Translations under genes and position numbers: made by a program | In this document: piece after piece, positions 47,632 through 59,739 of the stretch | Layout: every line of letters begins with the position of its first letter | Numbering within the stretch: the stretch's first letter is position 1 | NCBI GenBank assembly: GCA_001599815.1 | Contig: BCIA01000006.1 | Coordinates: forward strand, 2,668,961-2,732,960 | From: Furcasterigmium furcatum | Taxonomy: Eukaryota > Ascomycota > Sordariomycetes > Glomerellales > Plectosphaerellaceae | Length of the DNA: 64,000 bases | Direction: 5' to 3' | The notes under the pieces: generated by a model | Told to the model about the DNA's origin: nothing | Database searches by the model: none | Seen by the model: the letters and a program-made list of their open reading frames with translations, nothing else

Positions 47632-49393
47632 TCACAGCTTCGATGCTGGGCTCGCGCTTCCAACAGCCGTGATCTCGTCGTATAGCAGCCTAGAAAATGT
47701 CAGTCCATGATCACCTGTGCCAACACTCGGGTGATGTCAGGGGAAGGGGGCACCCACGTCGTCAGGAAATCAGCATAGTCCTCGCCCGTCACCTGTCCGG
47801 CAAAGTACTGCGCGGCAAGGTGATACTTGTTCCCCCTGGGCGCCTTGGCGCTCAGCTCATCGGCGCTCTCCTTGAGCAGCTTGAGAGCGTATGCCTTGTC
47901 GACCTTCTTGCCCTCGGAGGTGGTGATGCCGTGGCGCACCCACTGCCAAAGCTGCGAGCGAGAGACCTCGGCGGTTGCGGCATCCTCCCTAAGTACGCAG
48001 TCAGAATGATGTCTCCGGGGCGGCGGGATGCCTCCTGGTAGGGTCAGACTTACATCAGAAAGTTGATCGGCACGCAGCCGACGCCGCGGACCCAGGCCTC
48101 CATGTAGCCGAGGCCGATCTTGAGGTTCTTCCGGATGCCATCCTCCGTGATCTTTCCGGGGACGTTCATGTTGAGAAGGTCGTTAGGGCTGATGTTGACG
48201 TCCTCCCTGCGGATGAAGAGCTGGTTGGGGGTGGGCATATGCTGGTTGAAGACCTCGGCGGCGATCTTGGCGAGGGCAGGGTGGGCGACCCAGGTGCCGT
48301 CGTGGCCGGCGCGGACCTCACGGAGCTTGTCGGCACGGACGCCGTCCATTGCCTTGTCGTTGGCGGCCTTGTCGTCCTTGATGGGGATCTGGGCAGCCAT
48401 GCCACCCATGGCGTGGACGCCGCGCTTGTGGCAGGTCTGGATGAGAAGCTTGACGTAGGCGTCCATAAAGGGGGAGGTCATGGTGACGGCGCTACGGTCG
48501 GGGAGGACGAAGTTGGGGTTCTGGCGGAACTTCTTGATGACGCTGAAGATGTAGTCCCAGCGGCCGCAGTTCAGGCCGGAGGAGTGGTCGCGCAGCTCGT
48601 AGATGATCTCGTCCATCTCGAAGGCGGCGAGGATGGTCTCGATGAGAACGGTGCCTCGGATGGTGCCGCGAGGGACGCCGACGTAGTCCTGGGCGAGGTT
48701 GAAGGCGTCGTTCCAGAGGCGGGCCTCGAGGTGGGACTCCATCTTGGGGAGGTAGAAGTAGGGGCCGATGCCGATCTCGATGGTCTTGCGGGCGTTGTGG
48801 AAGAAGTAGAGGCCAAAGTCGAAGAGGGAGGCGGACATGGGCTCGCCGTCGACGGTGACGTGCTTCTCGACGAGGTGCCAGCCGCGGGGGCGGACGATGA
48901 GGGTGGGCAGGGTGCGGTCGGTTCGGAGCTTGTACTCCTTCTGGCCCTGCTTGAAGTCGACGGAGCGGCGGTTGGCGTCGTAGAGGTTGACCTGGCCGTT
49001 GATCATGTTCTCCCATGTGGGTGCGGAGGAGTCCTCAAAGTCGGCCATGTAGGTCCAGACGTCCGAGTTGAGGGCGTTGACGACCATCTTGCGATCGGTA
49101 GGGCCGGTGATCTCGATGCGGCGGTCGACGAGACCGGGGGCGGGGGGCGCGCCCTTCCATGTGGTGTTCTCGCGGATGTGCTTGGTCTCTGGGAGGAAGT
49201 CGGGGAGCTGGCCGCGGTCGAGCTCGGCCTGGCGGATCTTGCGGCGCTCGAGGAGGGCCTTGCGGGTGGGGTTGAAGGATCGCTGGAGGAGGGCGAGGAA
49301 AGCGAGGGCCTCGGGGGTGAGGATCTTCTTCTGGTGGTCCTGGATGGTGCCGAGGACGTTGACGCCCTGGAGGATGGTGTCCCTGGTCGCCAT
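47632..49393 (-). CDS. Malate synthase, glyoxysomal/peroxisomal
   Basis: This glyoxylate-cycle enzyme condenses glyoxylate with acetyl-CoA to make malate, allowing growth on acetate or fatty acids. The model is join(49393..48054, 47988..47758, 47689..47632) on the minus strand, 542 aa, the usual fungal length. The malate synthase signature RDHSSGLNCGRWDYIF lies at about 267-282, and PRGTIRGTVLIETI and ADFEDSSAPTWENM are typical active-site stretches. The last exon adds LLYDEITAVGSASPASKL, ending in the peroxisomal targeting signal SKL, which would be missed without the second intron. The start is ATG at 49393 (ACCATGG). Orthologues are acuE in Aspergillus and MLS1 in yeast. Confidence 0.97.
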
Positions 49394-50716
49394 GGTGGGC
49401 AATAGATGAGGAAGTTGAGATGCTCTGGATTGTAGCTGTGAAGGGTGTAAGCGGGGGTTCTGTCCGGAGAGTCACATGTTGGATGGAGATGGGGGGCTGA
49501 AGCTCCTGACTTGTGAGGAGTCTCGAGCTTGGGTGAGTAGTTACCTAGATTCGGGGGTGCAGGGTCTTGAGATGTTACTAGAGGTACCTAGGTAGATGGA
49601 TTGTGGAACTGGAAAGTGTGAAGAGGAGGAGGTTGATTGAATGAGGTCAGGCAAGTTCCAGCCGGGTGTGCTGAGGGCAGGTGTGAATGAATGACGGAAG
49701 GAGCCACTGTTGATAAGCCTCCGCCGGGCACGATAAAGCTCCCCCGAAGTGCCGGCCGGGCCTAGGTACCAAGGTAAGCTCGGCATACTTGCGGCTATCC
49801 CTGTCGGTCGGGTCTCCTCGAGCTACGACTGGAATGGGGACGGACTGACTGGGCACACACACATCCGAGCGAGTCATCGGCTAGGTTCGGGTGTATGGAA
49901 CTTCCTCTGCCCTCCGAACCCTTCAGCCAGTGCCAGACTTTGCTGCTCAAATGCTTGTGAAAGTGTGGGGAAGCGCCGGGCGCCTTCAGCCTTCCCGACC
50001 AGCATGTGCTTCAACCCGCAATCGGTACGAACGACTAGGTCGGTGCAGTGACCTCATCCGGCTGCGGGGCACTCGATCCCTCCACGTCCGCCGGCCTGCC
50101 AGTTGCCTCCCCCACAGTGCCCGACCGCCCGCCCGACTCCCGCATTACCTAACCTGCCGCGGTGCTGGAGCAGCCCGGAGCACTCCTCATGCGAATGGCC
50201 TTGCACTGGTGCTCCGTTGTCCCGGGTGCCGCTCCGCTTTTGCAGAGGGCCGGGGTCCGATTCTTTCCGAACAGATCCCACCTCACGACAACTTCACTGA
50301 CCTCGATCCCACGTGCCACTATCAACCCCATCCAGCCAGCAGCTCCCCCGGCCAGGCTTGTAAGCCTCCTGCAAATAAGAATGTCGTCCCCCGTTACTCG
50401 CTCGCGCTACCTACCTAGCTTCCTGATATCCTTGATGCGATGCATTCAAGATGACACCCGGGTCGAGATGGTGGCATATTCCCCTGACCTCTGGAGCAGG
50501 TTAAGTAAACCCCCCCCCCCACCGGGAGCTGAATGCAGGCCTGTTACCTGTTTTGCCTCTCTCTCTTCGTTTCCTGCCTGTGGCAAAGCCAGCCAAACCA
50601 TTGTGCCGTCCACCGTGCCATGCTCGCCGTGTAACAACCCGTAACGCCTTTCGCAATGCAACCGTCCTCTAGACGAGTTCCTCCATCGGGTCCGAGACGT
50701 CAGTGCCTCGTTTTCC
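49394..50716. promoter_or_regulatory. Malate synthase upstream region and SEN1 3' region
   Basis: This spacer lies upstream of malate synthase and downstream of SEN1 (both minus). No frame looks coding. GGTACC-centred palindromes lie at 49582-49589 and 49763-49770, 190 and 370 bases above the malate synthase start. A run of at least eleven C occurs near 50510-50521. Confidence 0.45.
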
Positions 50717-53700
50717 TCAACGCTTCTTTTTGTTTGGGATGAACATGCTGTTCCCTCCCTGCTTCTTCGGTTTGGGTGGTCTAGGGCCAGACATCTGGGG
50801 TCGACCGGACTGAAGGTGGTTTTAGCATCGCACACCGCAACCAACTCCGCCCTGCTCGTGGATCACTCACGTTCTGCTGGATCTGGTTCACCCGAGACAT
50901 CCCAGTCGGCGGCGTTGGCCCAGATATCCTCCCATCGGGGTTGGTCCCCGCAGCCGGAGGCCGTGTCGGAGCGGTCATCTGCAAAGCCGCCATCGCCGAC
51001 GGGTCCGTCGCCTGCTTGGATTTCCTCTCCCGGAAATCCTTCGGGCCTGTCGGCGGAGGCCTGCCGCTTCCGCTGTGAATCTGTTGTCTCCACGTTAGAA
51101 CTGATGTCTTCTGCCGGGTTGCTGTGGACTCCATCCTCCGGACATACCCGCTTGGCATTGTGAGCTGCGTCGTCTTCGCCTTCTCTAGGCCGCTTCTTCG
51201 GGGGTGGCGGGAGGATCTGGGGCGGCCCGTCTCCACGAGGTCGGGAGGGCATTTCTTGGCCCTGCGAGTCGATGCTATCGTACCCTCGCCCCATATCTCG
51301 GCTAAAGCGAGACCGGTCCGGTGCCGAGTGGCCAGGAGTGTTGGTAGGCTGCGGGTTTGTACCTTGCATGGCCACATCTTGCGCAGAAGGCAGGGCTCTT
51401 GCCGTGGGCGTCACACCGGGCTTGCGAAGCATCGACAAGATGTTGCCCTTGGTGTACAGATTGCGGTCCTTGGCATTCTCGATGAGCTTGTTCCAGAACT
51501 CGCCCTGGACGAGCGCCCTGGAGTCACCCAGAATCCACAGAGACGATTTGGCACGTGTCAGACCGACGTTCATACGGCGAATGTCTCGCATGAAACCAAT
51601 GCCGCCGGTTGAGCTGGCTCGGACGCAAGAGAAGATGATGATCTCGCACTCTCGTCCCTGAAATGCATCTGTCGTGTTGAACTCGATGTCTTGCTCGATC
51701 TCCTCGTGGAAGGCTTGGCGGAAACGAAGCCGCAGCTCCTGCAGCTGCGCTTTGTAAGGAGTGATGATGCCGACCTTTCCACGGATATCATCATTGCCAT
51801 CGGCATCGCGGCCATGGTCTGTGAGGAATCGACGATAGAGCTGAATCGCAACCTGAACCTCCTCCATATTGACCAGAGATTGTCCCTTGCGGCCACTCTG
51901 CTGGTTGCCCTCGACGTCGAAGAAGCGGTACGGTCCGAGAAGCGGGCTGGCATGCCATGGCTGGTTCCGAGCGATCGCCATGTCTTTGCCGTCGATGAGC
52001 TTCCCTTCGTAGAACTCCTGACTCGGGAACAGGCTGATCGCAGGGTGCATGCGGTACTGTCGGTCGAGCAGGTGGATAGCGTCGGGGTGGTTACGCTGCA
52101 TGCGCACGAACAGAGACTGGTCGTAGCCGAAGCGGGCGGCGGACTGCGAGAGAACCGTGGGCGGGAGCTGCTTGGGATCTCCGACGAGGATGCACTTGCA
52201 GCATCCATACTTGAGCGGGATCAGGGCGCTGAGCTCGACACACTGCGCAGCCTCGTCGATGATGACCGTCTCAAAATCAACGCTGAGATTCTTGAACATC
52301 TCGTGGCCACTTCCGCTCAGCGTGGCGCAGAGGACCTGGGCGGAATCTAGGATCTCCTGCTGCACCCTCTTCCTCTTGATCTCGATTTCACGCGAGATGG
52401 TGTTGCCGCTTTCCTTCTGCTCGTCAATCTTCTGACCGATGCGCCTCTGATCCTGCTTGAGCGCGTCGAATCTGCGCTGCAGCGCCATGCGTTCACCTTC
52501 GTTGCCCTCACTGGCCATGAGCTGCTGTCGCAGATCGTCCACCTGCGCCTTGATGCTCGCCGCATCAGCGTGCATCTTGTCTCGTTCGGCCAGCATCGTC
52601 GCCTTGGTCGTGTCACCGTCCATGCGCTTCTTGACAAGTTCATCTAGAGTCACATCTCGCACCGCAGCATTGATGGCCTCGCTTCGGCCAAGTCGGAGGA
52701 CGTTGATCATGTGCTTAGAACCCTGCTTGGAGTCCGGTAATGTCGTGACGCCCTCCTTGAGACGGACAACTAGCTCGTCCACGGCCGCATTGCTGGGCGC
52801 GCAAACCAGGATCTTCTTCTTATTGCCCGTCGTGCTCGGGGTTTGCTTAGATGCCGGAGCCGAAACCGCAACGCCTCCGTTCTGGGAGATGTGGCCGGTC
52901 AGCAGACACCCAACCATGGCGACGATGGTCTTGGTCTTGCCGGTTCCCGGAGGTCCTTGAATGAGGGTGAAGCCGTCGTTGTCTCTGGCTCCGAGAATGG
53001 CCTTGGCCTGACCTGGATTCAGTCCGTAGTTGCTCATGCAGTTGTTGACGAGCTCGTCGCCGTATTTCAGGACGGGGGAAGGCTTGGCTTTGAGCACCTC
53101 ATCCATCAGGTCGTAGTACTTCAGACTCTCCAAAGCCGCATATTCGCGTTCAATGGTCGTCATGTTGGTGATCTTGGCCGCTTGGAGCTCGGCGCTGATT
53201 TGAAGACTGCTCTGCAGGGGGTTGTTCTTGGAGTTCAGCCGATAAGTAACCTCCAGAATATCCCGCTTGAACGTAGTCTTCCAGATGCGAGCGAGCGCAT
53301 GGGGTGCGCCAGGATCAGTCAGGGGCGTGCGCGACTGAGAGAGGAGGACGATATCGCCTTCGGAAAGCCTATGTTCTCTGTTCTCCGCCACGGGCATGCT
53401 CGCGGTGATTTCTAGGAACCTGTCGACATTCATGCGAGATGCAATCTTGATCCCGTAGACCTTGGAGGTGGTCTCATCCTTGGACGTCACGAAAGACCTC
53501 CAAGCTTCCGAGACGAGGAGAAGCCAGAAAGTCTGCTTGTACTGATCCGGGCTGGAGTAGGTATCGGCAACTCTGGAGCAGTTCTTTACGTTGGGAGGAT
53601 CGTTCCCTTCGTAGAAGATGTCCCACTCGAGAATAGCCTGGTGCAGCTGGTCCATGGGCGGGATCAGGCGTGCACGCATGTCCTTGGCCGACCGCTGAAC

Positions 53701-56700
53701 GCGGGTCTTCTTCACGGGACCCTTCGTCTTCTCCAACAGGGCCAGCTCTCGACGTCTGGTGGCCGCATCAACGGCTTTCTGGCCCTTCTCCCCCTGCTTA
53801 ATGAGGCGCTGGGTATCAGCATCATCGTCAGAGTCATCGGCATCCTCCTCGTCGCTGTCGACCATGAGCACGCTCTTCTGCGGTGCGTGCTCCTTTCCTA
53901 CTATGCCTGACAAGCCCTTGACCTCGTTCGATCGCAAGGCTTTGGCCCGTTCAGCCGCGGCAAGATTCTGTTTCTTGAGATCTGCAGCAGCTTGCTTCCG
54001 AGACTCGATCAATGCGCGGTTCATAACCACGGGCGCGGGTTTCGCCTTGACCGGGGGCACCTTGGGTTTGGTAGATGGCTTAGCAGCCATCAGCTGGCTC
54101 AGCACCGAGGACGACTTGAGTTTGTCGACATTGCTGGTGAGCTCGAGAACATCGTCGCGGTTGGTCCTCGCCGTCGGCGTTGACGTGCCCGAGGTCGTGC
54201 TCGTTGAGGCGCCCGATTTGGACCACGCATCGATGGTGGTCTGCTTTTGTCTTGGCCGGACCTCGACAACCTCGACCTCGTCGTCATCGTCCCCGAGGGC
54301 CTTGAGAAGCTCGGCCTTGTCTTGCTCCCCTACATTAGACGCTAGCTCGTATCGCCCGTCGTACAATTTGCGACAGGCCTTCTGGATGAAAGTCTTGGAC
54401 TCCTTCGGGATCTCATGCTTGTTCTCCCGTAGTCGAGTCAGCAGATTGACTACCACCTTGACGGTTACGCCAACAAGATGGGTATCGCGGAGGCGGATCA
54501 TGTGGACGATGGCGAGCAGGCGGTTCCTGGGCTCCTTCAGAAGCTCGTGCATCACATTCCCGTTGCAGTCGGCGTCGTTGCCGGCCTGTAGCTGCAGCTT
54601 CTGGCTCTTCTGCTGGAGAGCAGCTGAGATCAAGCCGACTTGTCCCATTAGGATGTCTGCAAGCTCAATCGTAGAGCGGCAGAAGTTCTTCATGATCTCA
54701 ACTTCCACCTCGTGAGACCACTGGGACGTCATGCCGAAGGACTTCTCAATGTACTTCCACTGTGCCGTCCACCACGTAGAGAGAGCCTTCTCTTCTCCCG
54801 GTTCGAGAACTCGAGAGCGCAGGATGCCGGTAGACTCATCACAGAGTACCTCCAAGACCTGCCGGCTTGTCGAGATGACATTGCTGGCAAATCCCCACGT
54901 GATCATTGGCACGCCGGTGATCTGTAGCACACCGAAGTTGAGGGATGCCAGAGTGATTTCCATCCGCTTAGACAGCTCTACCTTTAGAGCATCTGAGAAC
55001 GAGACCTCGTCGGAGATGGCCATGACAACCTCGCGGCTGGCATCGCGAAGATCTTCTTCGCTGTGCAGAGTGAGAGCGAAGATGATGCGGGCCTGTTGGT
55101 CGATCAACCACAGCTGGAGCAAGTCGTCCTTGCTGAAGTCGCACAGCCGAGATAGTACCTTGCCACAGACGGCGGAGGTTTTGCGGAGTTCCTCGTTGAG
55201 ACGCTTTCTGGAGGCGTCGATGGAGTTTGGGTCTTTTTTCTGTTTTGGCCGGAACCTGTCCAGGCTGATAAGAGGGCTCATAGCCGTGACCATGTGCTGT
55301 GCTAAACGGCGTTTGCCCATGGACAGATTCTCCAGGCACGCCTCCCAGATGGCGGCAGAATCGCGCAGGACCGCCGTCTGGAGGCTCACAGGCTTCTTTG
55401 CGTCTGTGCCGCTATCCTCCCGGCGCAGCTCCCGGTGCTCGGCCATCATTATCCTGGTATCGAGGGTCAAGGATGACTTGATCACCTTCATGGCAGAGGC
55501 TTGCAGGCCGAGCGAGTAAGCCACCTCGCGGGTGTCATTGAGGGCGCGATTGATGACGTCCTTGTGCTTGAGCATCATGCAAAGAACCTGGTTTGCGTAC
55601 AGTGATGCCGAGCCTGACACGAAGGACACGGTAGGTTCGAGGAAGGCCTGGAGCACGTGCTCGAGGGCATCTAACCCAGCGCGAACGCAGGCGACCTTTC
55701 CTTCGTCTCCAATGCTGTCGTTGTTGATCTCCTTGGTGTACAGCAAGTGGAGCAGCTGTTCACAAGCATCACTCTTCTCGTTCAAGGGGATGGACCGTAT
55801 CCAGTCGCCGATCCAGGCGACCGCGTGGCAGACGATTTCAGCGGGGTTGTCTTGTCCCTGAATAGAGAAGGTGACGGACTGGGAGAGGAGTCTGCGGAAC
55901 AAGGGCGTGACGAAGATCTGCTCGACAATCACGAAGGGGCGTGCATCCAAGATTGTGTCTCGCATGAGACGAGGCGCTGTCCGGAGGATGCTAGACATGG
56001 CCTGGAGCGCGAACAGTAGGATTGCCTCGGATCGAAAGTGGATGTGACCAAAGAGCAACTCCACAATGTTCGGCTTGATATCCAGACTCCGCAGGCCCTG
56101 CAGCATGACCTCTCCGTTGAGGGTCTGGAGGATGTAGTTGATTCCTTGCCAGAAGCGCTGGACCTGCTCCTGGATGGAGCTGTCATTGGGATCCCAGGTC
56201 GCCGCGCGAGCCAAGACCTCGAGCAGCTCGTCGTGAATTGCCCAGTCAAACTGCTTTTGGGTGACAGACTGGGGCGGGATGCGCTCGTACGCCCTCGTGG
56301 CGAAGTCGCGACGGGTTGGATCGTCCTCGAAGAGGAAGTAGGTCATGGCGGGCAGCAGGACATTCTCGCCCAGCTTAAGGGGCTTCTTGCTGGAGAGCCG
56401 CTCGAAGATCCTCTGGAAACCAGCACGCTTGTCGGGCACGCTCATGTACGGCATACAGCACAGGGCCTCGAAGACGGCGATGAGGACGCGCGCCTGCTGG
56501 TCGCCCAGGTCCTTCTTGGTAAATTGCCGCCCCTCCCTCTCGGCCTTGTCGATCTGGTCGTGAGCCCATTGTAAGCCGCTCTGGATGCGGGGGAAGTCGT
56601 ATCGGTGCAGCATATTGGTCAACTTCTGGACGACCTCGTCATCCCAGAGTCTATCAGGTGGCATGGACGTCAGTACGTTGTGAATCAGACGGCGCACGCC

Positions 56701-57083
56701 TCAGCAACCCCAAGCAGAACTTACCCGCCCCACGCCCGCAGATACTTCTTCCGATTCATGTGCCAATTCGTGACGCACTTGTCGCAGCTGTGCAGGTTCT
56801 GCTCGACTCTCTTGTTCCACTGTCGGAGGAACTCACCGCCACCGTCGTGACCATAGGCCATCAGGAGGCAGTTCCAGTACGTGACGTCGAGTCGGTCGTT
56901 GCCATCTTCCACCCTTTGCTTCTTCTCCTCGAGCGAGACTTCCTCGCTAGACTCGGTCAGGTCGTCGTAGTCTTCGTCATCGTCATCGCTCAACTTCGGG
57001 CAGAGCAGGTGACGGCCGTCGTCAGGGATCGCCTCGAACTTCTTGTACCAGTCCAGGACCAGGTCTTCTGCGACTGGAGACAT
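50717..57083 (-). CDS. SEN1: Sen1-type superfamily 1 RNA/DNA helicase
   Basis: Sen1 unwinds RNA-DNA hybrids and ends non-coding transcription by RNA polymerase II, limiting R-loops. The model is join(57083..56725, 56650..51148, 51080..50871, 50809..50717) on the minus strand, 2054 aa. Residues 1 to about 800 are the helical Sen1 N-terminal domain. An acidic and Lys-rich linker includes DSDEEDADDSDDDAD. The UPF1-like helicase core has Walker A GPPGTGKTKT near 1352, DEAAQ near 1585, and VGLTRAKSSLW near 1817. The last two introns (67 and 61 nt) change frame and give a C-terminus ending MFIPNKKKR. The 67-nt intron is supported by GTATGT, CTAAC and AACAG. Reading straight through would give a different, shorter tail. 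Length fits the family. Confidence 0.95.
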
Positions 57084-57936
57084 CTTCACGGGTGAACTAA
57101 GCGCCAGGGCATATCGCAGGCCGGACTTTATCGACGTAGGTATGGGTGGGCAGATAGGTAGGGTTTGCTGTCGGCTACGGCCAGGTGTTCGAGGAAGGGA
57201 GTGTCGAGAGTGGGTTGTTGCTGGGCAGGTTTGCGAGGTAGAGGAAAGTTCGGGAGCCTCCGAAGGGATCTGGCAGTTGTGGTGCTAGAGAAGTAAGAGA
57301 TTGTCGAGAAGGGTTTGGAGGAAGGAATCGATGATTGACTCGATTCGATCCTGAGGTTGTCTCGCGGCGGCAACGACAGGAGCAGTGAATTCGGCTCGCT
57401 GGGCGCTTCCTCGGGCGGCCGCAGACAATTAAAGGATGTACAGAAACCAAACAAGAAGGCAGGCTTGAAATGCTCTTCGCAATATACAGGGAAAGAACCC
57501 AACGCGGAGCTTTGCACGACGCCGGGATCAGGCTTTGTGGTGGTTGAGGACGACAGAAATTTGTACACGAGACCGGCGCCCAGGACAACGAGATGCATAT
57601 CCACTGCACGAACGCGGTGACGCCAAAATCAATTAAGGTCCCGCGTCTGCAGCTGGTGGGGTGAACGAGCCACCACGCTGCAGTGCGCACCGACCACCAT
57701 CCTTCCTTTTGCCGGGTCACACACCTCACCAAGATCATATCTGACTCCAAAAAACGCTCTGATTATATTATCTGCACTTCCCCTTCGAACTGCCTTTCCG
57801 CCTACAATGCTAGTTTCCGTGATCCGCTCCAAGGTTCAAGCCCCCCTCTCTGTATATATCCGCTGCTCCCTTTTTGGGCTGCTCCCACCCACCAACTTCC
57901 ATGACACATGATAGCAAACACAGATCCCAAACAAAA
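57084..57936. promoter_or_regulatory. SEN1 upstream region and glycosylase 3' region
   Basis: An 853-base spacer between two minus-strand genes. On the minus strand a 158-codon open frame (57604-57128) crosses what should be the SEN1 leader. It has no domain and ends before the SEN1 start, so I take it as chance. Confidence 0.45.
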
Positions 57937-59739
57937 TTACTCCTCGTACTCGTCCTCTGACCCCCAGCCCTCCTCAATGTTCTTGCTCTTGCTCTTCCCC
58001 TTGGCTGGCTTCTTTGCCTTAGTCTGGACCTTCGTCTTCCGCTTGTCGAAGCGGTCGAGGAGGTGCTCAAGCGGACAAACCACATCATCCCATTCGGATG
58101 TACCCTCAACCGTGCCACTTCGGCACCGCCCACACTCCTTGCCATGGCGAATGAAGAGTTGGTGGAGTCCGTACTTCAACTCGTCGGGAATGCGCACCTC
58201 GCCGTGCATGTAGGTATCGTCTCGAGAGGCCTTCGGAGGAACCCACTTGAGCCACTTGCAGAACCTCCATACGTGAGTGTCAACGGCGAAGCTGGGCTGC
58301 TGCAGACAGAAGAGAATAAGGCACGAAGCTGTCTTGACCCCTATTCCCGGGTACTTGGTGAATTCGAGCATGGCCTCGTCGGGCGTCATGCCGCGGATGT
58401 GGTCCAGGGTGAGCACTCCACTCTGAATCTTGAGCAACTGGTGCTCCTTCTGGCCTTGGGTGAGCTCGATGGCACCGCTTATATCGCAGGTTTCGCCCGT
58501 TGCCTTCTCCCTCAAGTACTCCGTCTGTCGCTGTTGGTTTTCCTCGAAGACTTGCTCAAGAATGAGCTTGATGTCCTTGCCCTTGGTAGGACCTAGTCCC
58601 GCTCGCTTGACGGCCTGAATAACCTCGGACTCTTCGGATATTCGGACCTTGTTCCAGTCGATGCTGCCAGCACCAATACTCTCTGCTGACCACTGGCCAT
58701 ATTTGGCGATGACATCTTGGATCGCAAAGTTTGCGTTTGCCATGGCGGTATGACCGCTGATGAGGGTTCGGATCATGGCATCCACGAGGTCAGGCACCTC
58801 ACCACATCCTGCAACCGAAGTGGACGGTGCTGGGATCTTGTCCGGCATCTTGAATTCCCCGTGAAGCTCTGTAAGGACTCGGTGAACCTCACGGCATTCC
58901 CCTGGTGTCGGTCCAGTCCAGTCAGGGAATGGAGTGCGGCCTGGCATCAGACCGTAGGGGTTGTCTTTAGTCTTGCGGGGCACGCGCTTCTTCTTGGCGA
59001 CTTTGACAGTCTCCTCCTCGTTCTCCTCTTCCTCATAGACAACATCAGCGTCGTGCCCGTTTCCCGTGGCTGTCTCGGTGGATCGGGAGGGTGGGGGCAG
59101 TCCTTTCCCCTTACGCGGTCGAAGCTGGCGCTTGATAGGGGCTCCTTCGGGGGGCGCCAGTGCGGTCTCAGGTGCATGCTCAACCACGCTGCAGACTGCT
59201 GCCTCGATAATCTCCTGCACAAAACAGGTGAGAAATGGAATTAGCTGCTCGCATACGATGAGACCCGAGCTGTCATCAGACGTGCTGAGGACGAGGGGCG
59301 AAACACTTAGCCGGTCGTTCTTCTCCATGGTACTCTCAGTCTTGATGGAGTGGATTTTGCCCAGGCCATGAGGCAGGACATCCGCAGGCAGAGTGGACTT
59401 GGCCACTGCCTTCCTGTTGACTCGAGAGCGCTTGCCCGGCTTCTTCTCCGGAGCTGAGTCTGATAGATCTGAACTTCGTTTGAGCGAGGCGAGCATGCCT
59501 CGGTTGCGAATGTCTTCTGTTTGGGGCTCAGGCTTCGGCTCGCCTGAGAGGACCGCTCCATTCTGACGGCGAGGGCGAGTGCCTCGCGTGGAAGATTCTA
59601 TTTTCTGTGGAAGATGAACTTCGAGAGATTTGGTAGTGCCCAAGGGGGCAGACGGCTCGATCGGTCCAAGCAGAGGAACATCCGTCACCTGCCCCCTCAG
59701 AACTTGGGCTGCCTTCTTGGCTGCTGAACGGGTCTGCAT
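57937..59739 (-). CDS. HhH-GPD DNA glycosylase (endonuclease III-like)
   Basis: The product is a 600-aa nuclear base-excision-repair enzyme that should cut damaged bases from DNA. The first 260 or so residues are charged, with several basic nuclear-signal-like clusters (KKPGKRSRVNRK, KKKRVPRKTK). The glycosylase fold follows. The helix-hairpin-helix reads YPGIGVKTAS with Lys469, and FAVDTHVW carries Asp487. Their 18-residue spacing equals that of Lys120 and Asp138 in E. coli Nth, so a bifunctional lyase mechanism is plausible. The C-terminal Cys pattern is CGRC and then VVCPLEHLL, three Cys rather than the four of an Nth 4Fe-4S cluster. An optional 42-nt in-frame intron (59256..59215) may shorten it to 586 aa. 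The tail is KKPAKGKSKSK and acidic. Confidence 0.9.
   Translation of the reverse strand: MQTRSAAKKAAQVLRGQVTDVPLLGPIEPSAPLGTTKSLEVHLPQKIESSTRGTRPRRQNGAVLSGEPKPEPQTEDIRNRGMLASLKRSSDLSDSAPEKKPGKRSRVNRKAVAKSTLPADVLPHGLGKIHSIKTESTMEKNDRLSVSPLVLSTSDDSSGLIVCEQLIPFLTCFVQEIIEAAVCSVVEHAPETALAPPEGAPIKRQLRPRKGKGLPPPSRSTETATGNGHDADVVYEEEENEEETVKVAKKKRVPRKTKDNPYGLMPGRTPFPDWTGPTPGECREVHRVLTELHGEFKMPDKIPAPSTSVAGCGEVPDLVDAMIRTLISGHTAMANANFAIQDVIAKYGQWSAESIGAGSIDWNKVRISEESEVIQAVKRAGLGPTKGKDIKLILEQVFEENQQRQTEYLREKATGETCDISGAIELTQGQKEHQLLKIQSGVLTLDHIRGMTPDEAMLEFTKYPGIGVKTASCLILFCLQQPSFAVDTHVWRFCKWLKWVPPKASRDDTYMHGEVRIPDELKYGLHQLFIRHGKECGRCRSGTVEGTSEWDDVVCPLEHLLDRFDKRKTKVQTKAKKPAKGKSKSKNIEEGWGSEDEYEE

Noticed and set aside
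48239..49405. 388-codon open frame on the plus strand
   Set aside because: It is the exact antisense of the malate synthase exon, whose third-position GC bias keeps the opposite frame free of stops. Its product is low-complexity Val/Leu/Gly/Asp.
57128..57604. 158-codon minus-strand frame before SEN1
   Set aside because: It lies in the probable SEN1 leader, has no domain, and its composition fits a CT-rich leader rather than a protein.
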